A stretch of DNA of 32,207 nt. Source: Deltaproteobacteria bacterium (GTDB lineage Bacteria > Desulfobacterota > Deferrisomatia > Deferrisomatales > BM512). Shown in pieces: positions 1-8,032 of this stretch; the first letter of the stretch is position 1; every line of letters begins with the position of its first letter. The position numbers and the translations under genes were made by a program. The DNA lies in NCBI GenBank assembly GCA_030591565.1, contig JAUVAU010000027.1, positions 1-32,207 of the forward strand, read 5' to 3'. The notes below the pieces were generated by a model. It was given only the letters and a program-made list of their open reading frames with translations. It had not been told where the DNA came from and made no database searches.

Positions 1-1604
1 GAGTCCATCATGTGCGCTATGCCGGTGACCGCTTCGGTTTCCCGGTTGGCGCTCATCAGGTCGTCGCGGGTGATGTTGGAGAGGTTGAATTTTCTCGCCC
101 CTGCCAGGAACTGCTGCAGGCCGCAGGCCAGCTTGTCGGCGTAGCCGTACATGGCTACTGCGCCGAAGGGGATGTTCTTCATCTCATCTTCGCCAACCAT
201 GTTCTTGACCGCTTCCCATCCGGCGAAGATCTCTTCGGGATAGGTGCCGATGTCTTTGACCGAGTTGGGCAGCGCATCCCAGCGACCGTTGTACTGCTCG
301 CGGGTCTCGGGCTGGAAGACGCCCTGGATGTTGGAGCCGAGGTAGCCGGGGATCATCGGGGCGCGGCCCATGCACACCAGCTTGGTGTAGGGGGCGCACA
401 GCGCCATCGCCTTGAAGATATGGTCTTCACGGGCAAAGCCGCCGGCCAGCGCCAGGTCGGGCACCTTGACGCCACGATCGTCCAGCAGCTTGAAGTACTC
501 GTAGGTCCTGGCGTGTAGTTCAAGTGAGGGCACACCCCAGTGGTCCATCATGTTCCAGGGGCTCATGCCGGTGCCGCCGCCCGCGCCGTCGATGGTGAGC
601 AGGTCGAGGTTGCAGTCGGCTGCGTAGCGGATCGACATCGCCAGCGCTTCCATTCCATAGGCACCGGTTTTCAGGGATATGCGCTTGTAGCCCATGGAAC
701 GCAGACCTTCGACCGAGGACTTGAAAGCTTCTTCAACGGCGTCGCTGCTGGAGAGATCGGTACCACCGAGGCGGCTGTGCCGGGCGAAGGAGGTGATGGC
801 GTGGGACTTGAACGCTGCTTCCACCATGGGATCGTAGGGATCGGGGTCGACCACGTAGCCACGGTCTTTGAGGAACTTGGCGTATTCGATGTCGGTGACC
901 TGAATCTCGCCGCCGATATCCTTGGCTCCCTGGCCCCACTTCAGTTCGATGATGACCTTGTCGCCATATTTGTCGGCGATGTATTGGGCCACGCCGTTGC
1001 GGGTGTCTTCCACGTTCATCTGCACGATGATCGCGCCGTGTCCGTCGTAGTAGCGCAGGAAGGTGTCAATGCGGCGGTCAAGCTCGGGGGCCGAGGTGAT
1101 GCTGCCGTTTGCCATCTTCGATGTTTTGTCAACGCCGACGACATTCTCGCCGACCACGATGGGCATGCCGCAAAGGGCTGCGCCCACTGCGAAGCTGTCC
1201 CAGAACTTGGAGGCGATGAAGGTTGAGCCGAGTGCGCCGGTCATCATCGGCACGCGGCATTTGGTTTCAATCTCGTTACCAAAGGAGGTGGAGACATCGA
1301 CATTGGGGAAGATGCAGTCGTCAGGGTCGTGGGTGAGACCGTCGGCGAGGCCTTCCGAGTCGTAAGCGTAGCCCTGGATGCGCAGCGCGTGGTAGCCAGC
1401 GCCCACGGCGGTGATGTTGCTGGAGCCCGCCGTGATGTTGCCGAAGTCTCTCGGGTAGAGGAGTTTTCTTCCCACCAACGAGGAGAGCCATGTTTCGCAC
1501 TTGCCCTTGCAGTCGCTCATGCACAGCGTGCACAACCCCGACTCGCAGGCGTTACCTCGGTTGACGGTTCCAAGCGCATCGTTCATTTTCGGATACTGGA
1601 TCAT
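1..1604 (-). CDS. FMN-binding glutamate synthase-like protein (partial, runs off the left edge)
   Basis: The frame is open from the ATG at 1604 to the window edge (534 codons seen, C-terminus missing). The N-terminus carries a cysteine cluster (CESGLCTLCMSDCKGKCETW, about residues 18-37), followed by a glutamate synthase central/FMN-binding barrel with motifs such as LKTGAYGMEALAMS and the glycine run DGAGGGTGMSP. No glutaminase (class II amidotransferase) domain is present, so this is the stand-alone, archaeal-type synthase domain found in many anaerobes. Expected chemistry is reductive transfer of ammonia to 2-oxoglutarate with FMN and an Fe-S centre, but these short forms are poorly characterised. 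A strong AAGGAGG lies 5-11 nt upstream of the start. It is divergent from an NrpR-like repressor, and a palindrome sits at its probable promoter, which supports nitrogen control. Exact physiological reaction is inferred. Confidence 0.88.
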   Translation of the reverse strand, partial: MIQYPKMNDALGTVNRGNACESGLCTLCMSDCKGKCETWLSSLVGRKLLYPRDFGNITAGSSNITAVGAGYHALRIQGYAYDSEGLADGLTHDPDDCIFPNVDVSTSFGNEIETKCRVPMMTGALGSTFIASKFWDSFAVGAALCGMPIVVGENVVGVDKTSKMANGSITSAPELDRRIDTFLRYYDGHGAIIVQMNVEDTRNGVAQYIADKYGDKVIIELKWGQGAKDIGGEIQVTDIEYAKFLKDRGYVVDPDPYDPMVEAAFKSHAITSFARHSRLGGTDLSSSDAVEEAFKSSVEGLRSMGYKRISLKTGAYGMEALAMSIRYAADCNLDLLTIDGAGGGTGMSPWNMMDHWGVPSLELHARTYEYFKLLDDRGVKVPDLALAGGFAREDHIFKAMALCAPYTKLVCMGRAPMIPGYLGSNIQGVFQPETREQYNGRWDALPNSVKDIGTYPEEIFAGWEAVKNMVGEDEMKNIPFGAVAMYGYADKLACGLQQFLAGARKFNLSNITRDDLMSANRETEAVTGIAHMMD

Positions 1605-1618
1605 ATCGTCCTCCTTTG

Positions 1619-1639
1619 TGGCAGTTGATTGCCGATATA
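1619..1639 (-). promoter_or_regulatory. Inverted repeat 1 (GGCA-N6-TGCC) overlapping a candidate -10 of the glutamate synthase gene
   Basis: On the minus strand a TATATC hexamer (1639-1634) runs straight into CGGCAATCAACTGCCA, whose arms are GGCA (1620-1623 on plus) and TGCC (1630-1633). A transcript from this -10 would start inside the palindrome, a typical repressor position. It shares its arms with two more inverted repeats in the same gap. The regulator is inferred to be the adjacent NrpR-like protein. No good -35 was identified. Confidence 0.5.
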
Positions 1640-1731
1640 GTGGCGAATATAAACCTTGGATGGAACAGTGTCGGGGGGCAAGTATTCAGGGGTCAATACA
1701 AAAATCACCTAAAGGAAAAGAGGAATCGTGC

Positions 1732-1747
1732 ACGGCAGTTTTGCCGT
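1732..1747. promoter_or_regulatory. Inverted repeat 2 (ACGGCA-N4-TGCCGT)
   Basis: A perfect 6-bp-arm palindrome with a GTTT centre. Its GGCA/TGCC core matches inverted repeats 1 and 3. It is centred 42 bp (four helical turns) from inverted repeat 3, so two repressor units could sit on the same DNA face upstream of the NrpR-like gene. The binding protein is inferred. Confidence 0.5.
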
Positions 1748-1774
1748 AAAGGGGTCGTAATTGTGATTTGCATG

Positions 1775-1788
1775 TGGCAGAATTGCCG
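1775..1788. promoter_or_regulatory. Inverted repeat 3 (GGCA-N4-TGCC) ahead of the NrpR-like gene
   Basis: TGGCAGAATTGCCG has the same GGCA-N4-TGCC layout as inverted repeat 2. It lies 40-53 bp before the chosen start of the NrpR-like gene, where it would fit autorepression. It would fall inside the coding region if the far-upstream ATG at 1768 were used, which is one more reason to prefer the later start. Confidence 0.5.
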
Positions 1789-1827
1789 AAATGGGCTACA
1801 GGTAGTTCCGGGGGTATGGGAGGGGTG

Positions 1828-2835
1828 ATGGGTACCAAGCAGGACAGGAAGCGCAGAGCGATACTTGAAACGCTGAGGGCGAGCAGCCAACCCTTGAGCA
1901 GCTCCGACATCAGCGAGGAGCTTTTGGCGCGCGGGATCGAGGCCAGCGAGCGCACGGTGCGCGGCTATATTTCGGAGCTTCGCGGTAATGGACACATCGA
2001 CACGCTGGGCAGGCGCGGCCATCAGCTCACCGAGAAGGGCGCGGTGGAGCTGGAGGCGGCGACTGCGCTGGAGAGGGTGGGCATCCTCTCGGCCAAGATC
2101 GACGAGATGACCTACCGGATGAGCTTCGACCTCGCCACGCGCACCGGCACGGTGGTCATCAACACCAGCTTTGTGGAGCCCGCAGACCTCCTCCATAACG
2201 CCGACGACATCTGCAAAGTCTTCGAGAAGGGGTACGCAATGGGGCACCTCATGGGGCTGGTGCCCGAGGGGGAGTTCATCGGACAGACCAGCGTGCCCAA
2301 GGGGCTCGTGGGGTTTTGCACCGTCTGCTCCATAACGGTAAACGGCGTGCTGCTGAAGAACGGCATCCCCACCCGGTCCAAATTTGGAGGACTGCTGGAG
2401 CTGGTCGGCGGCAAGGCGAGCCGCTTCGTCGAGCTTATAGCCTATGACGGCACCAGCATCGACCCGCTTGAAGTTTTCATCCGTAGCGGAATGACCGACT
2501 ACCTGGGCGCGATAGGGTCGGGCAATGGCCGCATAGGGGCGAGCTTTCGTGAGATACCCGCTGAATCCAGGCAAAACGTGCTGCTGCTCGCGGACAAACT
2601 TGAACGCATCGGGCTGGGCGCGTTCATGGAAGTGGGGCGCTCAGGTATGCCGCTCTATGGAATGCCGGTGGGGGAAGGCCACGCCGGAGCGGTGGTCGTG
2701 GGTGGCTTGAACCCGATCTCAATCATTGAGGAGAAGGGGATCAGAGTGTCGTCGCGGGCGTTGTCGGGGTTGATGGAGTATAACGAACTTTTCCATTATT
2801 CGGAACTTAGGGAGCGGTTGTTAGAAATGATGTGA
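1828..2835 (+). CDS. nrpR: NrpR-like transcriptional repressor (winged helix + NrpR regulatory domain)
   Basis: A 335-residue protein. Residues about 5-70 form a winged-helix domain (KRRAILETLRASSQPLSSSD..., then ERTVRGYISELRGNG), followed by one NrpR regulatory (DUF128) domain with typical stretches such as GHLMGLVPEGEFIGQ, VGFCTVCSITVNGVLL and a late GGLNP. Archaeal NrpR represses nitrogen genes and is released by 2-oxoglutarate; archaeal forms often have two regulatory domains, this one has a single copy. The start at 1828 is chosen because GGGAGGGG lies just upstream and the protein then begins at the helix; upstream ATGs at 1768 and 1816 lack a comparable site. It is divergent from the glutamate synthase-like gene and the gap has three shared palindromes, so it probably controls that gene and itself. 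The family call is firm; the regulon is inferred. Confidence 0.85.
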   Translation: MGTKQDRKRRAILETLRASSQPLSSSDISEELLARGIEASERTVRGYISELRGNGHIDTLGRRGHQLTEKGAVELEAATALERVGILSAKIDEMTYRMSFDLATRTGTVVINTSFVEPADLLHNADDICKVFEKGYAMGHLMGLVPEGEFIGQTSVPKGLVGFCTVCSITVNGVLLKNGIPTRSKFGGLLELVGGKASRFVELIAYDGTSIDPLEVFIRSGMTDYLGAIGSGNGRIGASFREIPAESRQNVLLLADKLERIGLGAFMEVGRSGMPLYGMPVGEGHAGAVVVGGLNPISIIEEKGIRVSSRALSGLMEYNELFHYSELRERLLEMM

Positions 2836-2870
2836 TCGGCTTCGTCTTTTTCCGCCTAACCGCGTCGCGT

Positions 2871-3155
2871 AGGGAAGGCGCTCGCCGCTGGGCTGTTGCG
2901 CTGGGCGCTTGGCCCTTGAGGGCATTGGATCGGGTTTATAGTATGCGGGGACTGCTCGTCCCCTGCACCCCGAGGTTACTTTCTTCGCGCCAAGAAAGTA
3001 ACCAAAGACGCGCCCCTTCGAGCACGTGTGCTCGCCTACGGCGATCGTTCGTGTCTAAGGGAGGGTCATGAACTCGGCTCGGCTTGACGCCTCACCTCAG
3101 ACAGCATGACCCTCAAAGAATCCTCACCCGCTCACTGCACAGCTCGGTGGGGAGT
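2871..3155 (+). repeat. Modular hairpin repeat B, copy 1
   Basis: Non-coding stretch after nrpR made of successive hairpins: GGGGAC-TGCTC-GTCCCC (2947-2963), GGTTACTTTCTT/AAGAAAGTAACC (2974-3003), CGAGCAC/GTGCTCG arms (3019-3034), and GAGGGTCATG/CATGACCCTC (3061-3114). Related copies occur at 6961, 7502 and, inverted, at 8880-9200. It passes directly into repeat A. No protein is encoded; short open frames here are by-products. Confidence 0.85.
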
Positions 3156-3386
3156 TGAATGTCAAAAACAAAACGCCGAAAGCAAAGGGCAGACCCTCCT
3201 TTGTGTTTTGCAACTTAGTTGTTTCTTGCCCCGCTCCCATTTTTTAAAACTCGGCACAGGATTTTTTTGTCAGGCGAGGATAACGCAAGGCGAAAGGGAG
3301 GGGACAGTAGCAGCGCTACGGACCTGACCTTGAGGTGAAGTGTTGACGATGCATGGCAGGAAAAGCCGAAGCCGATCTAGCCACCA
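3142..3386 (+). repeat. Dispersed repeat A, copy 1
   Basis: About 245 bp, nearly identical to 4438-4684 in the same orientation. It ends with AAAAGCCGAAGCC and a CCACCA edge, 3 bp from the stop codon of the next minus-strand gene. It contains a small stem GTAGC-AGC-GCTAC (3309-3321) and a run of seven T. Together with repeat B it fills the 553-bp convergent gap between nrpR and the nitronate monooxygenase-like gene. Confidence 0.88.
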
Positions 3387-3388
3387 TA

Positions 3389-4429
<1,041 letters not shown>

Positions 4430-4437
4430 CTAGTCAT

Positions 4438-4684
4438 GCTCGGCGGGGAGTTGAATGTCAAAAACAAAGCGCCGAAAGCAAAGGGCAGACCCTTCTTTGC
4501 TTTGTGCAACTTAGTTGTTTCTTGCCTCTTCCCCATTTTTAAAACTCGGCACAGGATTTTTTTGTCAGGCAAGGATAACGCAAGGCGAGAGGGAGGGGAC
4601 GGCTAGCTCACGCTACGGACCCGACCTTGAGGTGAAGCGTTGACGATGCATGGCGGGAAAAGCCGAAGCCGACCCTGCCACCAC
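4438..4684 (+). repeat. Dispersed repeat A, copy 2
   Basis: Second copy of the roughly 245-bp repeat A. It fills most of the gap between the lipoprotein gene stop and the nitronate monooxygenase-like start. It also ends 4 bp from a minus-strand stop codon. The small stem seen in copy 1 is retained as TAGC/GCTA arms with a different loop (about 4602-4615). The preceding 4381-4437 holds a short degenerate piece with no recognisable gene. Confidence 0.88.
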
Positions 4685-4687
4685 TCC

Positions 4688-6319
4688 CTATTTCGCTGCC
4701 ACCATACTTTTTCGAACATACCCCGCCTGTATATTCAAGTCAGCCAGCCCGCTTCCAGCGTCAACACCACGCGCGATCACATAGACAAAAAAGAGGTGCT
4801 CAACATCGTCTATCGTTGCGATGTTCGGCTCACCCACCGCATGGACCTTGCCCAAAGGGGCCAAAAGGTCGGTGCCCGAGTCCTTTTCGAGGATCATGGT
4901 GGGTGTGGCCCAGTTGGAGTCGTCAGCGTAGTCGGCCACTGTGTCGGCGCCGGTGTAGGCGGAGTAGTAGATATCGACATCCTGTGAGAAGTAGAGTCCC
5001 TGGCCGTTGAAGAATGGCATGCGCTGCTCGCCGCCGCCATTGACTGTGGCTGGCAGGACGACCTTTGTCCAACTTCCTGAAGGAAACGTCCCGTCGGTCA
5101 AGACGTATGCGGACACGTCACCTGCATCCGAGTCGTTGTCGGGATCGGAGTCGGTCCCATCATACTCGTCATCGGTCCAGATCGACCGAATCGTGCCATC
5201 GGCAGAGTAGTAAATGTGTGGGTTGCCCTGGGTGCCGTAGATGCCGTCCGGGCCTGTCTTGCCGAAATCGACCAACGTCGAGGGGAATGGTTCTACGCGC
5301 GGCGGCGGCGATCCGGCCACGTAGGTCCCCAGCAAGTTGTGCTGGCCCAGCGTGATGTCGGTTGTGTAGACGTCGAACCGGCTCTCGCGGTCAAAGGTGC
5401 CGTTGTCGTCATGGTCCACCATCAGCATGTCCAGGTTGTTAGGATCGTCCAGGGCGAATACAATACTCGCCGTCCCATCCCCGTTGCGGCGAAGGCTGAT
5501 CCCGAAGGGATTTGCAATGGCGTCGTTCTCGTCATCAAACGCCACATAGAACGGCTCCGCATAGCTCCCGTCGGTCTGGCGCTTGAAACCGTAGAACATC
5601 GTCGCAGGCGCAAAAAACGGGACTTCGTCAATACCAAATCCCCATAGGTTGGAGTTGTGCAAAAAGGTGGTGCCGTCAAAGCGTCCATCGAAGAAGTCGG
5701 GACGCTCGGGCGCGGTGTAGGGGCCTATGGTTGTGTCCAGCCACTCATGGGTGCAGCGCTCTGGCTCCAATCTGTGACCGTCACAGCCCAGGGGGGAGGG
5801 GAAGTAAAACATGGCGCTGAAATATATGGGTCCATACTGCACGAAGAGGTACTCGCCATCGGCCGTGATCGATATTCCATCTTCATAGCCCTCGGTGTTG
5901 ACCAGGCCGGACACTGCCATCGGCTGCCCCCAGCCGTCGGCGACTGATTTTAGCACCAGTGCGGTCTCCGAATGGCTGGCGGTCTCATAACTCACCGTCA
6001 CAGGATATTCCCCCGTCTGGTCGGGTGTGACGGTGAAGGAGTAGCGCCCATCCCCATGATCGGTAATGCCACCATGGCTCCCCCTGCCAAGGGTTATCGC
6101 GGGTGTTGCTCCCGTGACGGGCGCTCCCGAGTTGCCTATGGTCGCCGTCACCGTGAAGGGGTCAAGCCCACCACCGCCGTCGCCACGCTGAAAGTCCAAT
6201 GCGACGGTGTAGACGGGTTCTACGGTATCTTCCGTGGTGGTTGAAGAGGAACTCCCGCCGCCGCAGCTATTTACGAGCAACGTGAGAACAATAAGAACCT
6301 TCAAAAATAGCGATTTCAT
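4688..6319 (-). CDS. Secreted lipoprotein of unknown function
   Basis: A 543-residue protein that I do not recognise as a named family. The N-terminus is a lipoprotein signal (MKSLFLKVLIVLTLLVNSC), the lipidated Cys being residue 19, followed by a Gly/Ser/Thr-rich linker. Residues about 35-125 look like an Ig-like beta domain (DGRYSFTVTPDQTGEYPVTV). The rest is acidic, rich in Asp, Gly and aromatic residues, with recurring phrases like DHDDNGTFDRES that resemble calcium-binding loops and beta-propeller repeats. The start at 6319 has AAGGA upstream and gives the signal peptide at the N-terminus; a 36-residue longer frame overlaps the toxin gene and is rejected. Surface or periplasmic-face location is inferred. 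Confidence 0.8.
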   Translation of the reverse strand: MKSLFLKVLIVLTLLVNSCGGGSSSSTTTEDTVEPVYTVALDFQRGDGGGGLDPFTVTATIGNSGAPVTGATPAITLGRGSHGGITDHGDGRYSFTVTPDQTGEYPVTVSYETASHSETALVLKSVADGWGQPMAVSGLVNTEGYEDGISITADGEYLFVQYGPIYFSAMFYFPSPLGCDGHRLEPERCTHEWLDTTIGPYTAPERPDFFDGRFDGTTFLHNSNLWGFGIDEVPFFAPATMFYGFKRQTDGSYAEPFYVAFDDENDAIANPFGISLRRNGDGTASIVFALDDPNNLDMLMVDHDDNGTFDRESRFDVYTTDITLGQHNLLGTYVAGSPPPRVEPFPSTLVDFGKTGPDGIYGTQGNPHIYYSADGTIRSIWTDDEYDGTDSDPDNDSDAGDVSAYVLTDGTFPSGSWTKVVLPATVNGGGEQRMPFFNGQGLYFSQDVDIYYSAYTGADTVADYADDSNWATPTMILEKDSGTDLLAPLGKVHAVGEPNIATIDDVEHLFFVYVIARGVDAGSGLADLNIQAGYVRKSMVAAK

Positions 6320-6398
6320 GGTTGCTTCCTTGAGATGGATTGGTTTTGCTGTATTTTGTTTCGCCTGCTCGCTCACAACCTGCGGCGTAGTGGGGTGC

Positions 6399-6653
6399 CT
6401 AATAATGGTAGCGGCATTGGACGACAATGATGGTACCGTCAGTCACCTTGTAAACCAGTCGATGTTCGCGATCAATGCGGCGAGAGCAGTATTTTGACCA
6501 GTTGTGTTTCAACGGCTCCGGGTCGCCAATACCCTCGAAAGGCCGGCGTTTGATATCCTTGATCAGTTTGTTGATTCGCCTGAGTGTTTTATTGTCCGCT
6601 TGCTGCCAATACAAGTAGTCTTCCCAACCATTTTCCGCCCAGGATAAGATCAT
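6399..6653 (-). CDS. yoeB: YoeB toxin (ribosome-dependent mRNA interferase)
   Basis: An 84-residue protein, the same length as E. coli YoeB and collinear with it. The catalytic set is intact: Glu46 in PEPLKHN, Arg65 in EHRLVY, His83 and Tyr84 at the CRYHY C-terminus. YoeB cleaves mRNA at the ribosomal A site when freed from YefM. Its start overlaps the antitoxin stop by 4 bp (ATGA), so the two are translationally coupled, antitoxin first. The toxin appears functional by residue conservation; activity is inferred. Confidence 0.95.
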   Translation of the reverse strand: MILSWAENGWEDYLYWQQADNKTLRRINKLIKDIKRRPFEGIGDPEPLKHNWSKYCSRRIDREHRLVYKVTDGTIIVVQCRYHY

Positions 6654-6904
6654 TCTTCAATCAGTCCATGTTGTACTGTTTTTCCACCTTCCACCTCTGC
6701 AATCGCCTGATTCAGACGTTCTGCATTTCTGGGGCTAGCCATCAAATAAGCTGTGGCCTCATAGGATTGGAAATCTTCAAGGCTGATCACCACCGCAGGC
6801 TTGCCGTTTTGACGGGTAATCAGAACAGGCTTGTGGTCGTCATTTACTTTGTCCAGCGTTCCTGCCAGATGACTTCTAAATGCTGAATAGCTCATCGTAT
6901 CCAT
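6650..6904 (-). CDS. yefM: YefM antitoxin
   Basis: An 84-residue Phd/YefM-family antitoxin. The N-terminal DNA-binding fold begins MDTMSYSAFRSHL and includes the family motif PVLITRQNGKPAVV; the C-terminal half (about 55-84) is the acidic toxin-binding tail ending GLIEE. AGGAG lies upstream of the chosen ATG; a second ATG three codons in is less well placed. The promoter region carries TGTAC-type palindromes like those YefM binds in E. coli, so autorepression by the YefM-YoeB complex is expected. Confidence 0.94.
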   Translation of the reverse strand: MDTMSYSAFRSHLAGTLDKVNDDHKPVLITRQNGKPAVVISLEDFQSYEATAYLMASPRNAERLNQAIAEVEGGKTVQHGLIEE

Positions 6905-6931
6905 ATTGGGATTCTCCTCTCATTGTGCGTG

Positions 6932-6958
6932 TTATTGTACATGTACGCATTATTGTAC
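6932..6958 (-). promoter_or_regulatory. Probable YefM-YoeB operator
   Basis: A perfect palindrome GTACATGTAC (6937-6946) is followed 18 bp on by a second TTATTGTAC (6950-6958), a repeat of 6932-6940. In E. coli, YefM recognises palindromes with a TGTACA core, and the same core is visible here (TGTACA at 6937 region). The position just ahead of the antitoxin fits autoregulation. Confidence 0.65.
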
Positions 6959-6960
6959 GC

Positions 6961-7120
6961 AAGGGGAGAAATGGGGGGGCGCGCTGGAGCCGCTTGGGCT
7001 TGGGCGATGGGCGTTTGGCCTTCGAGGGTCATTGGATCAGCTTGATTGTATGCGGGGGCTACTCGCCCCCTCACTGGACAGCCCGATGGGGAAAGTCCAA
7101 AAACAAGTATTACCTCCCCG
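6961..7120 (+). repeat. Modular hairpin repeat B, copy 3 (short)
   Basis: A shortened copy between the antitoxin and the selenoprotein gene. The GGGGGC-TACTC-GCCCCC hairpin is at 7054-7070, preceded by the same GAGGGTCATTGGATC-like lead-in as copy 1 and followed by a degenerate GGAAAGTCCAAAAACA that matches the B/A junction. The long TTACTTTC hairpin is absent. The 300-bp gap 6905-7204 otherwise holds only the yefM promoter and the leader of the next gene. Confidence 0.75.
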
Positions 7121-7204
7121 GAACTCGTGCCCTGTAACCTAACACCTCGTGCCCACATCTACATATTGTGTGAAGTCGAAACCTTAAACCAAGGATAAAA
7201 AAAG

Positions 7205-7501
7205 ATGATCGAAATTACTGACAAGGCCGTCGAGATGCTCGCCGAGGCGGTGAGCAAAGAAGGCGATAACCCCCACGTGCGCCTCTACCAAGCAGGCATA
7301 GGCTGAGGCGGCCCCTCCTGGGGCATGGCTCTGGACGAGCCCAAAGATGAAGATGAAGTGATGCAGTCAAAGGGTTTTAGACTGCTGGTGGACAAGAAAC
7401 TGCTGGCGCAAAGTGGCGGGGTCGAGGTGGAGTACCTGACCGGCCCCTTCCGCAAAGGGTTCCAGATCAAGGGTAAAAGCAACGTGCCTTCTGCCTGTTG
7501 A
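7205..7501 (+). CDS. HesB/IscA-like selenoprotein with in-frame UGA (Sec34)
   Basis: Reading through one TGA (7304-7306) gives a 98-residue protein that starts MIEITDKAVEMLAEAV and has the family motif GIG-Sec-GGPSWGMALDEP, with a normal TGA stop at 7499-7501. Before the internal TGA there are 33 codons and after it 64 codons, both clearly HesB-like, and AAGGA lies upstream of the ATG. The Sec sits where Cys-containing relatives have GxGCGG, so it replaces a conserved metal or Fe-S ligand. HesB-like selenoproteins are a known group in anaerobic deltaproteobacteria; their role is unsettled. A candidate SECIS hairpin follows the UGA. Standard gene calling would miss it. The alternative, a nonsense mutation, is unlikely given the intact family motif. 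Confidence 0.88.
7307..7342 (+). other. Candidate bacterial SECIS element
   Basis: A hairpin GGCTC-TGGAC-GAGCC (7327-7341) has its loop about 25 nt after the UGA, in the 16-37 nt range usual for bacterial SECIS, and the loop begins UGG with guanines available for SelB. A second, closer stem GCCCC-TCCT-GGGGC (7311-7324) lies between. Which one SelB uses cannot be decided by eye. Confidence 0.55.
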
Positions 7502-7916
7502 GGGAGGACGCTCGCCGCTCGGCTTTTTTTGTTTTGATTGGAGGGCCTCCTTAGGGAGGCCTTTTCTATTATATGCGGGGACTACTCGTCCCCTGCACCC
7601 CTCGGAGTTTGGTGGGCCTTCTGACGAAGGCTCCGGCGACCGTGCCGGGTGTTGGCGGTGTTGTTTCGCTCGCCTCTTCGAGGCTTTAGCGACCCAGGAG
7701 AGGGTCTTGTCACCCTCCCCTGGACCCCTGGACACCCCACAAGCTGCGCTGATCGTTCATCTCTCCGGGGAGGTCATAAAGCCGCTCGCCTAACGCTCGC
7801 TATAAAGTATGACCTCCTGATCCTGCGAGCTGAACTGCTCCGCTTGGACGGGGATGGGTAGGTCAAAAGCATGAGAACGGGTCATGAACTCGGCTTCGCC
7901 TCAGACAGAATGACCC
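7502..7916 (+). repeat. Modular hairpin repeat B, copy 2 (expanded)
   Basis: Begins directly at the stop of the selenoprotein gene with the shared GACGCTCGCCGCTCGGCT lead (7507 on). Modules in order: a terminator-like stem (7544-7561), GGGGAC-TACTC-GTCCCC (7577-7593), CCTTC/GAAGG, CCAGG...CCTGG (7694-7723), GGAGGTCATA/TATGACCTCC (7769-7817), and GGGTCAT/ATGACCC (7879-7916). The 531-bp gap 7502-8032 has no convincing gene; its last 110 bp is the AT-rich leader of the next gene. Confidence 0.78.
7544..7565 (+). terminator. Rho-independent terminator of the selenoprotein gene
   Basis: GGCCTCC (7544-7550), loop TTAG, GGAGGCC (7555-7561), then TTTTCTATT. A good stem plus T-run 43 bp after the selenoprotein stop codon. 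Confidence 0.7.
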
Positions 7917-8032
7917 TTAATGTATGAAAGGTATGCTATCCAAAATTCCACCTAAACAACTTGCACAAAGCATATCCTGCCTAATAGACTGCTAATAGTG
8001 TTCTGACAATTAGCAACCATAAAGAGGGCAAA

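Noticed and set aside
1619..1634. Sigma-54 promoter (TGGCA-N-TTGC) at inverted repeat 1
   Set aside because: The GG to GC spacing is one base short, and in inverted repeat 3 it is far too short; the palindromic reading explains all three sites.
3106..3327. Matching short frames in both A repeats (GVECQKQ...) as a repeated small protein
   Set aside because: The shared reading frame follows from the DNA repeats; flanks differ, start sites differ, and there is no ribosome-binding site.
7205..7303. Truncated HesB pseudogene ending at the TGA
   Set aside because: The frame stays intact and conserved for 64 codons beyond the TGA and carries a family motif across it, with a SECIS-like hairpin downstream.
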